Under the pieces are notes generated by a model that had not been told where the DNA came from, did no database searches, and saw only the letters and a list, made by a program, of their open reading frames with translations. From contig JAXHVQ010000067.1 in NCBI GenBank assembly GCA_034189065.1, positions 1-30,661 of the forward strand: a stretch of 30,661 nucleotides of DNA, read 5' to 3'. The stretch is from FACHB-1406 sp034189065 (GTDB lineage: Bacteria > Cyanobacteriota > Cyanobacteriia > Cyanobacteriales > Spirulinaceae). Made by a program: the position numbers and the translations under genes. Shown here one piece after another: positions 1 to 8,079 of the stretch (position 1 is the first letter of the stretch; each line of letters begins with the position of its first letter).

Positions 1-904
1 ATTGGACGAGGGGTTCTAACAGCGCCGTTAGGTCGAGGGTTTGGAGGTGCAAGTCGCCGCTGGGAAGGAGGGGCAAAGGGCGCGCGGCGGGGGTGGCGAC
101 GGTTTCCCATTCGAGGGGGTTTTCATCTTCGGGGTGCCATTGCTCGAGGGTTTCCGGGGGAAGAGCGGCGATTTCGTCTTTGAGGGAGTCTATATACTCG
201 TCAAACTGTTCGAGAAACCCTTGGAGGCGATCGCTTTCGCGCAGGATACTTTCAGCGATCGCTCGGTTGCGGTCTTCGGAGCGGAAACGCTTGAGTAGGA
301 GTTTGCCGAAGGTGCGCAAGGCGGTGAGAGGGTTGCGGATTTGATGCAGCCAATTATCGAGGATTTCGGTTTGCGCGCGTTGGAGTTGGAGTTGGTCGTG
401 CAGTTGACCGTTGAACCATCCTTGGCGGCGGTCCAGTTGGCAGGCGATGGCGAGGGTTCTGGCAATTTGCTCGATTTGGATGAATTCTTCCTTTTTCCAC
501 TTGCGTTCTTTGCGCCGAACGACCAACAGTCCCATAACATTCTGTTGGTAGATTAGGGGTAACACGATTTGGTAGCCGCGATCGACCCCCCTGTCGCTGT
601 TTTCGCCTTCCGAATCTTCGGGAAAGTCGGCGGCACTGAAAAATTCTGATGTTTGCTCGGGCAAAGCAGAGGCGAGCAAGCGTTTGGGATTGATGAGATT
701 CCCCACCCTTCCCGATGTCTGGGCGCTTTCCTTGGGGCAGACGATCGCGGGAACGAGTTGGGGTCCGCTGTCGGCTAGTTCTTGGGCGAGGTACACCGCG
801 CACCAAGCTGCACCCAAGCCTTGGGTTAACAGTGTGGCTTGGGATTGGCACAGATCGAGGAACTGCGAACTTGCGGGCGCGGACATGGAGTTAGAAAGCG
901 ACAT
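1..904 (-). CDS. GAF-domain sensor histidine kinase, C-terminus cut by window edge
   Basis: About 301 codons of a soluble two-component sensor kinase are present; the ATP-binding domain lies beyond the left edge. The N-terminal ~150 residues look like a GAF domain, including the strand-rich segment VLPLIYQQNVMGLLVVRRK. They are followed by a helical HisKA dimerisation domain with the H-box around LHQIRNPLTALRTFGKLL, phospho-acceptor His about residue 187. No membrane segment or signal peptide is visible, so it should sense a cytosolic cue. The ATG at 902-904 was chosen because it opens the frame; a second in-frame ATG lies 18 bases downstream, and neither has a strong Shine-Dalgarno. No response regulator gene is next to it. 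Family assignment is firm; the ligand is unknown. Confidence 0.85.
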   Translation of the reverse strand, partial: MSLSNSMSAPASSQFLDLCQSQATLLTQGLGAAWCAVYLAQELADSGPQLVPAIVCPKESAQTSGRVGNLINPKRLLASALPEQTSEFFSAADFPEDSEGENSDRGVDRGYQIVLPLIYQQNVMGLLVVRRKERKWKKEEFIQIEQIARTLAIACQLDRRQGWFNGQLHDQLQLQRAQTEILDNWLHQIRNPLTALRTFGKLLLKRFRSEDRNRAIAESILRESDRLQGFLEQFDEYIDSLKDEIAALPPETLEQWHPEDENPLEWETVATPAARPLPLLPSGDLHLQTLDLTALLEPLVQ

Positions 905-1128
905 GGGTTTTGAATTCCGGTTAGGGGGACCGATCCCTATTCAATAATGCAGAGGAGGCGCGAAGCGTGGCGCGAGTCCGCTATCAGTCTTTGGGCGAAA
1001 CTTTACATTTTGTTAACTAATTTTTGGATGTTTGGGCCTGCTTCGATCCCCCCATTTAACCTCACACTCTTTGAATATTCACCCATTCAAGCAACTCCGG
1101 GGTCTGAAAATCTTCCCTCTCCAAAGGC
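905..1128. other. Intergenic region between divergent genes
   Basis: Divergent spacer between the kinase and the DUF3155 gene; with the promoter and leader below it makes a ~310-base gap. Short reading frames here have no RBS and no recognisable protein character. I see no RNA gene or clear repeat. Confidence 0.6.
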
Positions 1129-1157
1129 TTGATATTTCGTCTCAAACCGGATATACT
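1129..1157 (+). promoter_or_regulatory. Sigma70-type promoter of the DUF3155 gene
   Basis: A -35 box TTGATA (1129-1134) and -10 box TATACT (1152-1157) are separated by 17 bases, upstream of the DUF3155 gene. Transcription would start near 1164, giving a ~50-base leader. Confidence 0.6.
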
Positions 1158-1200
1158 AGCCACGGCTTTTGTAACTGATATTACAGCTAGTCGCCAGAAG

Positions 1201-1207
1201 AGGAGGT
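1201..1207 (+). promoter_or_regulatory. Ribosome binding site fixing a TTG start
   Basis: AGGAGGT is the strongest Shine-Dalgarno in this part of the window. It lies 7 bases upstream of the TTG at 1215 and supports that non-ATG start. Confidence 0.75.
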
Positions 1208-1214
1208 ACGCAGA

Positions 1215-1538
1215 TTGGCCAGAAAACGCAAACGCAAAAGTCGCCGACGTCAAGAAGGACGAAAAATCCTGGAATTAGTACCCCAGTATAACCTTGAAAG
1301 TGGCGAAGAAAAACCCGTCACCGCAGCCAGAAAATATATAGCTTCTAAAGGAATTGTTCCCCCGGCTTTGTTAGTTGTCCGACGGAACGAGCACACTACG
1401 GATCGCTACTTTTGGGCAGAAAAAGGGTTGTTTGGGGCGCAGTATGTAGAGGAAAATCATTTTCTCTTTCCCAGTTTGCGACTGGTTACACCCACAGTTA
1501 ACAACATTCCCGTTGTGGCTGCTGTGGTTAATCAGTAA
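1215..1538 (+). CDS. DUF3155 domain-containing protein
   Basis: A small basic cyanobacterial protein of unknown function (107 residues, DUF3155). The N-terminus is a dense Arg/Lys tract (ARKRKRKSRRRQEGRKI) that could bind nucleic acid. It is followed by the family-typical segments SGEEKPVTAARKYI and RRNEHTTDRYFWAEKGLFGAQYVEENHF at about residues 29-43 and 56-84. Start is TTG, decided by the AGGAGGT seven bases upstream. It has its own promoter and is convergent with the CCB1-like gene, so it is probably monocistronic. Family recognition rests on memory of these motifs; function is not known. Confidence 0.85.
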   Translation: MARKRKRKSRRRQEGRKILELVPQYNLESGEEKPVTAARKYIASKGIVPPALLVVRRNEHTTDRYFWAEKGLFGAQYVEENHFLFPSLRLVTPTVNNIPVVAAVVNQ

Positions 1539-1589
1539 GGAGTTGAGAAATCGTTTAACTTGGCACAAAAACGGCGATTAAAGCTTACT

Positions 1590-1618
1590 CCCCCTCAGCT
1601 TCCTAAAGCTTGAGGGGA
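1590..1618. terminator. Hairpin between convergent genes
   Basis: CCCCTCAGCTT, a 4-base loop and AAGCTTGAGGGG form an 11-bp stem with one bulge between two converging genes. There is no long T-run on either side, so it is a probable bidirectional terminator rather than a textbook one. Confidence 0.5.
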
Positions 1619-1626
1619 AGCCAAAT

Positions 1627-2166
1627 TTATTGAGGCGCGGCACCCAGAGGCAATGCCTTTTGCAATTGTGCGAGTTCGTCGCGATGAGCAATGGCAGTCA
1701 TCAAACTTTGGGAAGACTGTCCCGGCTCTCGCTCGACCCGTTCGACCTTCAAAAGAACCCGCTCGACTCGGTTGGCTTTGCGCCAATAAAACGCCCCAGC
1801 TAAGGGAGCGATGAGCGTCAAGGCGAGAAAAAAACGAGCAAAGGTTGGATAGAGAAAGGACAGAACCAGCGCCAAACAAAAGAGTCCGCAGGCAGCAAGG
1901 AGCGTCAAAAAAACGGCTAAAAAGCCGCTCGGACGAACCCTTCCTTGAAAGGTGACTTGCTGCTGTTGGGCATCAACCGATGCAATTTGATAAGCTCTCT
2001 GCTCGAAATGCGCTTGCAGTTGAGAGAGCAGCAATTCTTCTGGAAGGTCGGAAATGAATTGAACCTGTTGGATGCGTTCTTTCACCGAAGCTCGGATAAA
2101 AAAAACCAGACCGACCAGTAACAGGAGAGTCAAGAAAAAAGTTGAGGACAGAATTGAAGTATTCAC
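1627..2166 (-). CDS. CCB1-type cofactor assembly protein of cytochrome b6f (complex C subunit B)
   Basis: A membrane protein of 179 residues. In plants and algae CCB1 takes part in covalent attachment of haem c(n) (ci) to cytochrome b6 of the b6f complex; cyanobacteria carry homologues. The opening MNTSILSSTFFLTLLLLVGLVFFIRAS is a membrane helix ending in positive charge. Residues ~80-125 form a second hydrophobic block with two helices around Gly/Ala-rich turns (GFLAVFLTLLAACGLF and FFLALTLIAPLAGAFYW). The tail is soluble and charged. Length and the N-terminal pattern fit the cyanobacterial family. It faces the DUF3155 gene and has no operon partner. Assignment is by motif memory; another small membrane family is possible. 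Confidence 0.7.
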   Translation of the reverse strand: MNTSILSSTFFLTLLLLVGLVFFIRASVKERIQQVQFISDLPEELLLSQLQAHFEQRAYQIASVDAQQQQVTFQGRVRPSGFLAVFLTLLAACGLFCLALVLSFLYPTFARFFLALTLIAPLAGAFYWRKANRVERVLLKVERVEREPGQSSQSLMTAIAHRDELAQLQKALPLGAAPQ

Positions 2167-2353
2167 GGCAGTTTAGGAGAAAAAAAGAAAAGGAGCGATC
2201 GCGTGCCTGATTTCGAGCGAGACCAAAGCCTCAACCGTCATCCGCCTAAAGGAGTAAAAACCCGTGCAGGAAACAGCCAACCGCAGTCAAGTCCCTGTTT
2301 TTAGAGAAAAAAATACTGCGGTCATCGCAGCGCGATCGCGACAAGAAGGAACG

Positions 2354-2707
2354 TCACATCGCCTTATGCTCTTCAGTAATATAATCTTGCCAGAAACGAG
2401 CCAACTCTTCAGATTGCTGGCGAGCTTCATCGCAGACGCGATACATCCGGCGCGGTCGTCCCCGTCCCTCAACCTTTTTCCAATACCCCGCAATGGTTCC
2501 CTCTTGTTCCAAAAACTTCAGCGCGCCGTACAAGACCGTATCCGAAAGCCTGTACGTCGAGTAATCTTGCTCCAACTGTTCGATCAATTCGGTACCGTAG
2601 GACTCGCCTTGCAACAGAATAGACAAGATATAACAAACCGCAAGTTCCTTATTGAGATAGTCAGGAGGCGGGTTGTTAAAAAACTTATAGATATCTTCGA
2701 ACTTCAT
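2354..2707 (-). CDS. PadR-family transcriptional regulator
   Basis: A winged-helix DNA-binding protein of 117 residues. The N-terminal module carries the PadR pattern: LAVCYILSILLQGESYGTEL (helices 1-2), then the recognition helix region RLSDTVLYGALKFLEQEGTI and the wing KVEGRGRPRRMYRVCDEAR. A short C-terminal helix for dimerisation follows. PadR proteins usually repress transporters or stress genes and respond to small hydrophobic ligands or redox state. The ATG at 2705-2707 (MKFEDIYKFF) was chosen over two upstream in-frame ATGs (2719 and 2767), because family members commonly begin with this segment; 2719 remains possible. No obvious target gene is adjacent. Confidence 0.85.
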   Translation of the reverse strand: MKFEDIYKFFNNPPPDYLNKELAVCYILSILLQGESYGTELIEQLEQDYSTYRLSDTVLYGALKFLEQEGTIAGYWKKVEGRGRPRRMYRVCDEARQQSEELARFWQDYITEEHKAM

Positions 2708-3490
2708 TGTGTAACCCATCCAATCAAATTTCCCATAACGAACGGATAAACTGAATGACCACTGCATTCTAGTCTGGATGCACCGAGTTCAGAGCGAGTG
2801 TGCCAGCCCCTCATTTGGTCTACTCTAGCTTACAAATCTTCGGGCGAGTAGAGCAATACGAGGATACACAGAAATGACAGCGCTGTCTTAAGTCACGTTG
2901 CGCTCCAAAATTCAATTCTATTGCCAAGGTCGTTTTAACATCCTAACATCTGTCCGCCTTCAAGTCGTTTAAATCTCGTTGGAGTAAGCGAGCTGAAAGA
3001 TGAGGCGGGGGAAAGTGCGAAACCTATCGAGCTGTAGGACGAAAGCGCTCTGGAGCAGGTCTTCCCACTCGAGCGGGAGTGCTGCTAACATTATCGCGCC
3101 TGCCAAGAGCGAGTTGAAGAGGCGATGTCGCCCGAAACGCGCTTCGCGATCGCGGCGGAGTCATTTCCTGCTGATAGGCTGCTAAGCTAAAGACAAACGC
3201 AGCAGCGCAGCTCAAGTAGGTTAAGTGCTGTTTCCACGTCAGTTTCCGAGACTGTCCCATAGTTTTTATAGAGGTGCTACACAGATCGAGTAAAAATAAA
3301 CATTGCCAATGGAACCGTTGCTCCATTTCAAAATACGATGTCCGCTCCCATGACCCCCGGAAAAGAAAAAAGTTCTCAAAAGTTAAAAATTGAGAAAGCC
3401 GTTCTTAACAACGAAAACGCTTCTGTGTCCTTCCCCAACCGCCCCAATCGAGGCAACCCTTAAACTCTCTCACCCGCTTCCACTCTCACA
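2708..3490. other. Long intergenic region with at most one doubtful ORF
   Basis: A ~780-base stretch between the PadR-type gene and the DUF3611 gene. It contains a 12-base palindrome GACAGCGCTGTC at about 2877-2888 and one weak leftward ORF listed separately. I find no tRNA, known RNA or insertion sequence. Confidence 0.5.
3024..3260 (-). CDS. Doubtful small protein with one N-terminal hydrophobic helix
   Basis: A possible 78-residue product starting MGQSRKLTWKQHLTYLSC with a hydrophobic stretch AAAFVFSLAA that could be a signal anchor. The remainder is Arg/Pro/Ser-rich and low in order. No Shine-Dalgarno precedes the ATG. In another leftward frame, the same DNA reads LFNSLLAGAIMLAALPLEWE, which is more protein-like. 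A frameshifted relic of a small membrane protein is therefore as likely as an intact gene. I do not recognise a family. Confidence 0.25.
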   Translation of the reverse strand: MGQSRKLTWKQHLTYLSCAAAFVFSLAAYQQEMTPPRSRSAFRATSPLQLALGRRDNVSSTPARVGRPAPERFRPTAR

Positions 3491-4066
3491 ATGAAAGAGC
3501 GCTCCTCAGATATCACAACTCCCCTCCCCTCAGCCATTCAGCGAGTGGCAACCGACCTCAAATGGGCTGGCAATATTGGCTTTTGGGTTCAGTTGGTTTT
3601 AGGGGTTGTTTCCCTCGTCACCGTCTTGTTTTCTGCCCCCAGTTTGATTGGCAGCCAAACTTCAGCAACCCAAGGAACTGGCTTTGGCGTGTTTTCTGCC
3701 ATCTGCGGGCTGATTGTTTTGGCGGTGGGAATTTACTTCTCCTTTCGCTACACCCTCATCGCCCGAATGCTACAAAGTCCCGACGCAAGCGAGCGACCGA
3801 AAAAAGCCGATACAATTCAAGTCATTCGCATGGGACTGATTGTTAATTTAGTTGGGATGCTCCTAACGATTATCGGTGCCGAAGCCATTGTGGGTATTGT
3901 TTTGCTCAAATCCCTCGCGCGTCCCCAACTCGCCCTGGGTTCCGACCCCAAAGAGTTTGTTAATTCCATCGATTTGTTAGTCATTCAAGCCAATACCAAC
4001 ACGATTGCAGCCCACTTCGCAGGAATTGTTAGTTCCCTCTCTCTTCTCAATCGGATTACAAAGTGA
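3491..4066 (+). CDS. DUF3611 family membrane protein
   Basis: A 191-residue protein of a family shared by cyanobacteria and plastid-bearing plants; function unknown. Four hydrophobic segments are visible at about residues 28-52 (NIGFWVQLVLGVVSLVTVLF), 66-90 (GVFSAICGLIVLAVGIYFSF), 112-137 (GLIVNLVGMLLTIIGAEAIV) and the region near 175-187. The conserved look of IGFWVQLVLGVVS, ICGLIVLAVGIYFSFRYT and NLVGMLLTIIGAEA supports the call. The tail HFAGIVSSLSLLNRIT is family-typical. Start ATG at 3491 lacks a good RBS. It is followed by inverted repeats that may end its transcript. Confidence 0.85.
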   Translation: MKERSSDITTPLPSAIQRVATDLKWAGNIGFWVQLVLGVVSLVTVLFSAPSLIGSQTSATQGTGFGVFSAICGLIVLAVGIYFSFRYTLIARMLQSPDASERPKKADTIQVIRMGLIVNLVGMLLTIIGAEAIVGIVLLKSLARPQLALGSDPKEFVNSIDLLVIQANTNTIAAHFAGIVSSLSLLNRITK

Positions 4067-4113
4067 GTTTGTCTTTTGTCCTTTGTCCTTCATCAACAGA
4101 TGTCGTTTGCCGT

Positions 4114-4267
4114 GTGCCGACCCCCTTGCCCCCTTATAGAAGGGGGTTGGGGGTGGGGCGGCACTGTTTGCTATGTTCTTCGTTGCTCGCTGTTTGCTAA
4201 TGACTAATAACTAATGACCAATGACCAACAAACTTAACTGTGCCGCCCCTTATCCGTTGGCGGCACA
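4114..4267. repeat. Two nested GC-rich inverted repeats
   Basis: The first structure (4114-4164) has an outer pair GTGCCG/CGGCAC enclosing CCCCCTT-ATAG-AAGGGGG. The second (4239-4267) is a 9-bp stem TGTGCCGCC/GGCGGCACA with an 11-base loop. Between them lie TAATGAC-like near-heptamer repeats. Such palindromes are dispersed in cyanobacterial genomes; they may also end transcription after the DUF3611 gene. They sit directly upstream of serS. Confidence 0.6.
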
Positions 4268-4296
4268 CGACCTAGACATCCGTTGAAAAATGACCA

Positions 4297-5580
4297 ATGT
4301 TAGACCTAAAACAAATTAGAGAAAACCCGGAATTCGTTCAAAAACAACTCGCTCGCCGCAGTGCGGACGAATACAACCTCCAGCCCATTTTAGACCTCGA
4401 TCGCCAACAGCGAGAACTCGAATCGAGTCGCAATCAACTGCAAGCGCGCAGTAACGAAATTGGCAAACTGGTGGGTCAAAAAATCAAAGGCGGTACCAAT
4501 CCTCAAAGCGCTGAAATTCAAGCCCTTAAAGAAGAAGGGAATTCCGTTAAAACCCAACTTGCCAATTTAGAACCTCAAGAAAAACAGCTTAAAGCTCAAA
4601 TCGAAAGTTTGCTCCTGCAACTCCCAAATTTGCCTGCCGACTCCGTACCTCCCGGCAAAAACGAGGAGGAAAATGTCGAAGTAAAGCGCTGGGGCGACGA
4701 ATATTTGCCCGAAAATTCTAACATTTTGCCCCATTGGGAAATTGGCGAACAATTGGGAATTCTTGATTTTAAACGGGCGGTGAAAGTTGCCCAAAGTCGC
4801 TTTGTAACCCTCGTTGGCGCGGGGGCTGCCCTGGAACGCGCCCTGATTAGTTTCATGCTCGATCGCCAAATTGCTGCGGGTTATACGGAAGTAATGCCCC
4901 CGATCCTCATTAATAGCGAAAGTTTGCGGGGAACGGGGCAATTGCCTAAATTTGCGGAAGATAGTTTCAAATGTGCAGAAGATGACCTGTGGTTAACGCC
5001 GACTGCCGAAGTTCCATTGACAAACTTGTATCGAGAGGAGATTATAGATGCCGAAGAATTACCGATTCACCATTGCGCTTATACGCCTTGCTTTCGGCGA
5101 GAGGCGGGGAGTTACGGCAAAGATACGCGAGGATTGATTCGCCTGCACCAGTTTAATAAAGTCGAACTGGTGAAAATTGTGCGTCCCGAAACCTCCGAAG
5201 ACGAACATCAAAAAATGTTGGTCAATGCAACAGGCATTTTAGAAGCCTTAAAACTGCCCTATCGCGTTATTGAATTGTGCGGGGGAGACTTAGGTTTTAG
5301 CGCCGCGCGATGTTACGATGTAGAAGTGTGGTTGCCTTCTTCGGGGAAATATCGCGAGATTTCCAGTTGCTCGAACTGCGGCGATTTTCAAGCGCGGCGG
5401 GCAGATATTCGCTTTAAGGAAGCTGGGAAGAAGGGAACTCAATTTGCCCACACTCTCAACGGTTCGGGATTAGCTGTGGGACGAACGATGTCCGCTATTT
5501 TGGAAAATTACCAACAACCCAATGGCAGCGTTAAAATTCCCGAAGTTTTGCAGCCTTATTTGGGTCGCTCGGCGATCTAA
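4297..5580 (+). CDS. serS: Seryl-tRNA synthetase
   Basis: This enzyme charges tRNA-Ser (and tRNA-Sec where present) with serine in the cytosol. The product of 427 residues is of normal bacterial length. Residues ~1-105 form the tRNA-binding helical arm (MLDLKQIRENPEFVQKQL followed by Gln/Glu-rich heptads). The class II core follows: the serine-binding TAE at residues 236-238, motif 2 with FRREAG at 266-271, and motif 3 GLAVGRTMSAILENYQ beginning about residue 391. All expected catalytic motifs are intact. Start ATG at 4297 gives the canonical N-terminus; no strong RBS is seen. It stands alone, with inverted repeats on both sides, and is surely functional. Confidence 0.98.
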   Translation: MLDLKQIRENPEFVQKQLARRSADEYNLQPILDLDRQQRELESSRNQLQARSNEIGKLVGQKIKGGTNPQSAEIQALKEEGNSVKTQLANLEPQEKQLKAQIESLLLQLPNLPADSVPPGKNEEENVEVKRWGDEYLPENSNILPHWEIGEQLGILDFKRAVKVAQSRFVTLVGAGAALERALISFMLDRQIAAGYTEVMPPILINSESLRGTGQLPKFAEDSFKCAEDDLWLTPTAEVPLTNLYREEIIDAEELPIHHCAYTPCFRREAGSYGKDTRGLIRLHQFNKVELVKIVRPETSEDEHQKMLVNATGILEALKLPYRVIELCGGDLGFSAARCYDVEVWLPSSGKYREISSCSNCGDFQARRADIRFKEAGKKGTQFAHTLNGSGLAVGRTMSAILENYQQPNGSVKIPEVLQPYLGRSAI

Positions 5581-5650
5581 ATTCACGCATTTAAAATCAA
5601 AATTGAATGGGTCGATCGGACATAGCGAACGACAGTTTTGACACCGGGGA

Positions 5651-5680
5651 AGCAGGGACGTTCAATTGAACGTCCCTGCT
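5651..5680. repeat. Perfect 30-bp palindrome
   Basis: Bases 5651-5680 read identically on both strands (each arm AGCAGGGACGTTCAA). It lies ~70 bases after serS and upstream of the ATP-grasp gene. As RNA it folds into a long hairpin, so it may terminate serS or be a dispersed palindromic repeat. A related half-motif TAGGGACGTT occurs near 13943. Confidence 0.75.
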
Positions 5681-5754
5681 ACAGGCGAAATCGATTTTAG
5701 AGCGAATAGAGAGCGCCATTTAATTGTAGAATTGTTAGGGGAAATGGGGAGAAG

Positions 5755-7350
5755 ATGCAAACGCTGGATAGTCCGGGTTCGGTACAAAATACGCGATTTC
5801 GACAACTGCAAGATCGATTGCGCGATCGCCCGTCTAGCGTCGATTTAGGCGATCGCGACGACTGCGATATCCTCGTCGTTCCCTCCTTAAGTCTCGATCG
5901 CGAACAATTGCAGAAAATTTCTGGCTTCCTCCACTACGAAGAACGCCTATTATTTTCCCTCATTCGCCTGCGCAACCCCCACACGCGGCTCATTTACGTC
6001 ACCGCACAACCCATTTCTCCTTTAATTATCGACTATTACCTGCAACTGCTGCCGGGAATTCCCTTTTCCCACGCGCGCGATCGCCTCTTACTCTTTTCAA
6101 CCTACGATGCCTCCCTCAAACCCCTCACCCAAAAGGTGTTAGAACGTCCGCGCCTTGTGGAACGGTTGCGCAAGGCGTTGCGTCCGGGAAAGGCCTACAT
6201 GGTGTGTTTCAACTCCAGCAGTCTCGAACGAGAACTTTCGATTAAACTGGATATTCCCTTATTAGCCGCCTGTCCCGACTTGCTGTACTGGGGATCCAAA
6301 AGCGGCAGTCGAGAAATTTTTGGCAAAGGCGGACTTCCCCACCCCGACGGCAGTTTAAGCGTGTGGAATACGGAAGATTTGATTCAAGCAGCGGTAGAAT
6401 TGCGATCGCGCAATCCCAGCTTACAGCGCATGGTCATCAAACTCAACGAAGGCTTTTCGGGGGAAGGCAATGCCGTTCTCGACTTGCGTTCGGTAGAAGA
6501 TGGCGCGACCGTCGAAGAAACGGCAGCCATGATTAGGAACAGTCTGTGCGATCTTAGCTTCCAAGGGTCGGGAGAAACCTGGGAAAGTTTTCGCGATCGC
6601 ATTCCCGAATTGGGGGCCATTGTCGAAGCCTTCATCGAAGGAGACGAAAAGCGATCGCCCAGCTTCCAAGGATACATCGCTCCCGACGGCACCGTCCACA
6701 TCCTCTCCACCCACGACCAAATTCTCGGCGGACCCGACGGACAAATCTATCTCGGCTGTCGCTTTCCCGCCGATGCTGCCTATCGCTTGCGCCTGCAAGA
6801 ATTGGGAGTAAAAGTGGGAGAAATGTTAGCCCAACGCGGCGCAATGGAACGCTACAGCGTCGATTTTATCGCCGTTCGCCAGCCGGGTAAGAACGGGGAA
6901 TGGGACTTGCAAGCCATTGAAATTAATTTGCGCAAAGGGGGGACAACCCATCCGTTTATGGCCCTCAAATTGCTGACCAACGGTCAATACGACCCCTCTA
7001 CCGGGTTGCTGTACGGCCAACAAGGTCAGGCAAAATATTACATCGCCTCGGATAATTTGCAAAAACCCAGTTATGGCGGGTTGCTTCCCAGGGATTTAAT
7101 GGATATTATCACCTGCCACCGCTTGCACTTCGATAGCAGTACGATGACGGGGACGGTGTTTCATTTAATAGGGGCCTTGTCGGAGTTTGGGAAGTTGGGA
7201 CTGACGAGTATCGGTAATTCCATTGAAGAAGCGGCAGAGTTGTATCGGCGGGTTGAGGAAGTGTTGGATAGCGAATGTCAGGCCGCGATCGCGCCGTCCG
7301 AATCGCCTTCCTCTCCCACTTTACCTATCACTTGGTTGGGACAAGATTGA
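5755..7350 (+). CDS. PGM1-type ATP-grasp peptide ligase homologue
   Basis: A 531-residue ATP-grasp protein resembling the peptide ligase PGM1 of Streptomyces pheganomycin synthesis, which joins an amino-acid-like starter to a ribosomal peptide through an acyl-phosphate. The N-terminal ~180 residues are a Rossmann-like preATP region (DDCDILVVPSLSLDREQL). The ATP-grasp part shows the nucleotide lysine K229 in MVIKLNEG, a Gly-rich loop GFSGEGNA at 233-240, and the metal-binding pair E389/N391 in IEINLRKGGTTHPFM. A C-terminal ~110-residue region matches the PGM1_C type. Start ATG at 5755 has GGGGAGAAG in front. No precursor peptide or other biosynthetic gene adjoins it, so the substrate is unknown. 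Cyanobacteria often carry this family as a stand-alone gene. Confidence 0.8.
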   Translation: MQTLDSPGSVQNTRFRQLQDRLRDRPSSVDLGDRDDCDILVVPSLSLDREQLQKISGFLHYEERLLFSLIRLRNPHTRLIYVTAQPISPLIIDYYLQLLPGIPFSHARDRLLLFSTYDASLKPLTQKVLERPRLVERLRKALRPGKAYMVCFNSSSLERELSIKLDIPLLAACPDLLYWGSKSGSREIFGKGGLPHPDGSLSVWNTEDLIQAAVELRSRNPSLQRMVIKLNEGFSGEGNAVLDLRSVEDGATVEETAAMIRNSLCDLSFQGSGETWESFRDRIPELGAIVEAFIEGDEKRSPSFQGYIAPDGTVHILSTHDQILGGPDGQIYLGCRFPADAAYRLRLQELGVKVGEMLAQRGAMERYSVDFIAVRQPGKNGEWDLQAIEINLRKGGTTHPFMALKLLTNGQYDPSTGLLYGQQGQAKYYIASDNLQKPSYGGLLPRDLMDIITCHRLHFDSSTMTGTVFHLIGALSEFGKLGLTSIGNSIEEAAELYRRVEEVLDSECQAAIAPSESPSSPTLPITWLGQD

Positions 7351-7512
7351 ATTTGTTATTCATCGTTTGCCGTTTTTTAAGTAGAGTCGGAGATTGTGAA
7401 AGGGAAAGATCGGTTATTAGTACCGAATCTTTGATGAATTCAAGCACATAAATATGCTACAATTTAAAGGTAAGCACCTATTTATAGTACTTATAAAAGA
7501 AGCATGGTTGTA
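7351..7512. other. AT-rich left border of the islet
   Basis: Part of a ~320-base gap. Base composition changes sharply to AT-rich after the ATP-grasp gene stop, and HIP1 sites vanish until about 9481. No gene is seen here; the MITE-like repeat follows. Confidence 0.5.
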
Positions 7513-7604
7513 ATATCAAATCCGCCTAATTGAACATTAATACGCTGTAATAAAAAGGAGGAATTAAGCGATTTATGCTAATGTGTTCAACCGGAATTTG
7601 ATAT
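7513..7604. mobile_element. Candidate 92-bp MITE with imperfect terminal inverted repeats
   Basis: The left end starts ATATCAAATCCG and the right end, read on the other strand, starts ATATCAAATTCCGG. The match continues inward (TTGAACATTA versus TTGAACACATTA), giving about 28 bp of imperfect inverted repeat around a short AT-rich centre. There is no transposase. Target-site duplication is not clear (TA is possible). Confidence 0.45.
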
Positions 7605-7670
7605 AAAAGATTCTGTTCATGTACTTAATAAAATAGATTATAAACTAAAAAACTATGAAAAAAAATCTAA

Positions 7671-8024
7671 ATGGAAAAAGACACAAAACAACGACAAGAT
7701 ATAGCCAATGAATTTGGGATGGCTAAGCAAGCTATTAATAAGCTTAAGAGAGGTGCAGCACGAAGTCAGAAAAAGAAAAAGAGCGAAAAATCGCAAGAAT
7801 ATGAAAAAGAAGGAGATATCGATACAGCTAATGAAGATTTTGATGAAATTGCAGAGGATTTTGGTGTTACAGCCAATGTCGAAGACAAAGGAAATGGTGT
7901 ACGTATAATGACATTGCCAGACGGTTCAACTGTCAGCGTTCGTCCCCATAGTACAGAAGGTTCTGCAACAATCCAAGTCGATCGACCCGGTACTAGAAAA
8001 CACACGAAATTCAGGTATAAATAG
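7671..8024 (+). CDS. Orphan polymorphic-toxin-like C-terminal domain
   Basis: A 117-residue hydrophilic protein with no signal or membrane segment. The N-terminal part (QDIANEFGMAKQAINKL) and the end (LPDGSTVSVRPHSTEGSATI ... KFRYK) resemble the extreme C-termini of Rhs, YD-repeat and filamentous-haemagglutinin toxins, which often finish with a DGT..RP.S..G.PTI....KIRY pattern. An in-frame stop lies immediately before the ATG, so the reading frame cannot extend upstream. No RBS is visible. It is followed after 55 bases by a candidate immunity gene. It therefore looks like a detached toxin tip or an orphan cassette. The DNA is AT-rich and HIP1-free, unlike its neighbours, which suggests transfer. 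The enzymatic activity cannot be named. Confidence 0.5.
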   Translation: MEKDTKQRQDIANEFGMAKQAINKLKRGAARSQKKKKSEKSQEYEKEGDIDTANEDFDEIAEDFGVTANVEDKGNGVRIMTLPDGSTVSVRPHSTEGSATIQVDRPGTRKHTKFRYK

Positions 8025-8079
8025 CTGTAACTATTGTTCTGAATATATCTAAACTAAGCCAACTTTTTTTACGAAGAAA

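Noticed and set aside
5581..5754. A RiPP precursor peptide next to the PGM1-like ligase
   Set aside because: The only frame here overlaps the palindrome and the ligase start and has no leader-like features.
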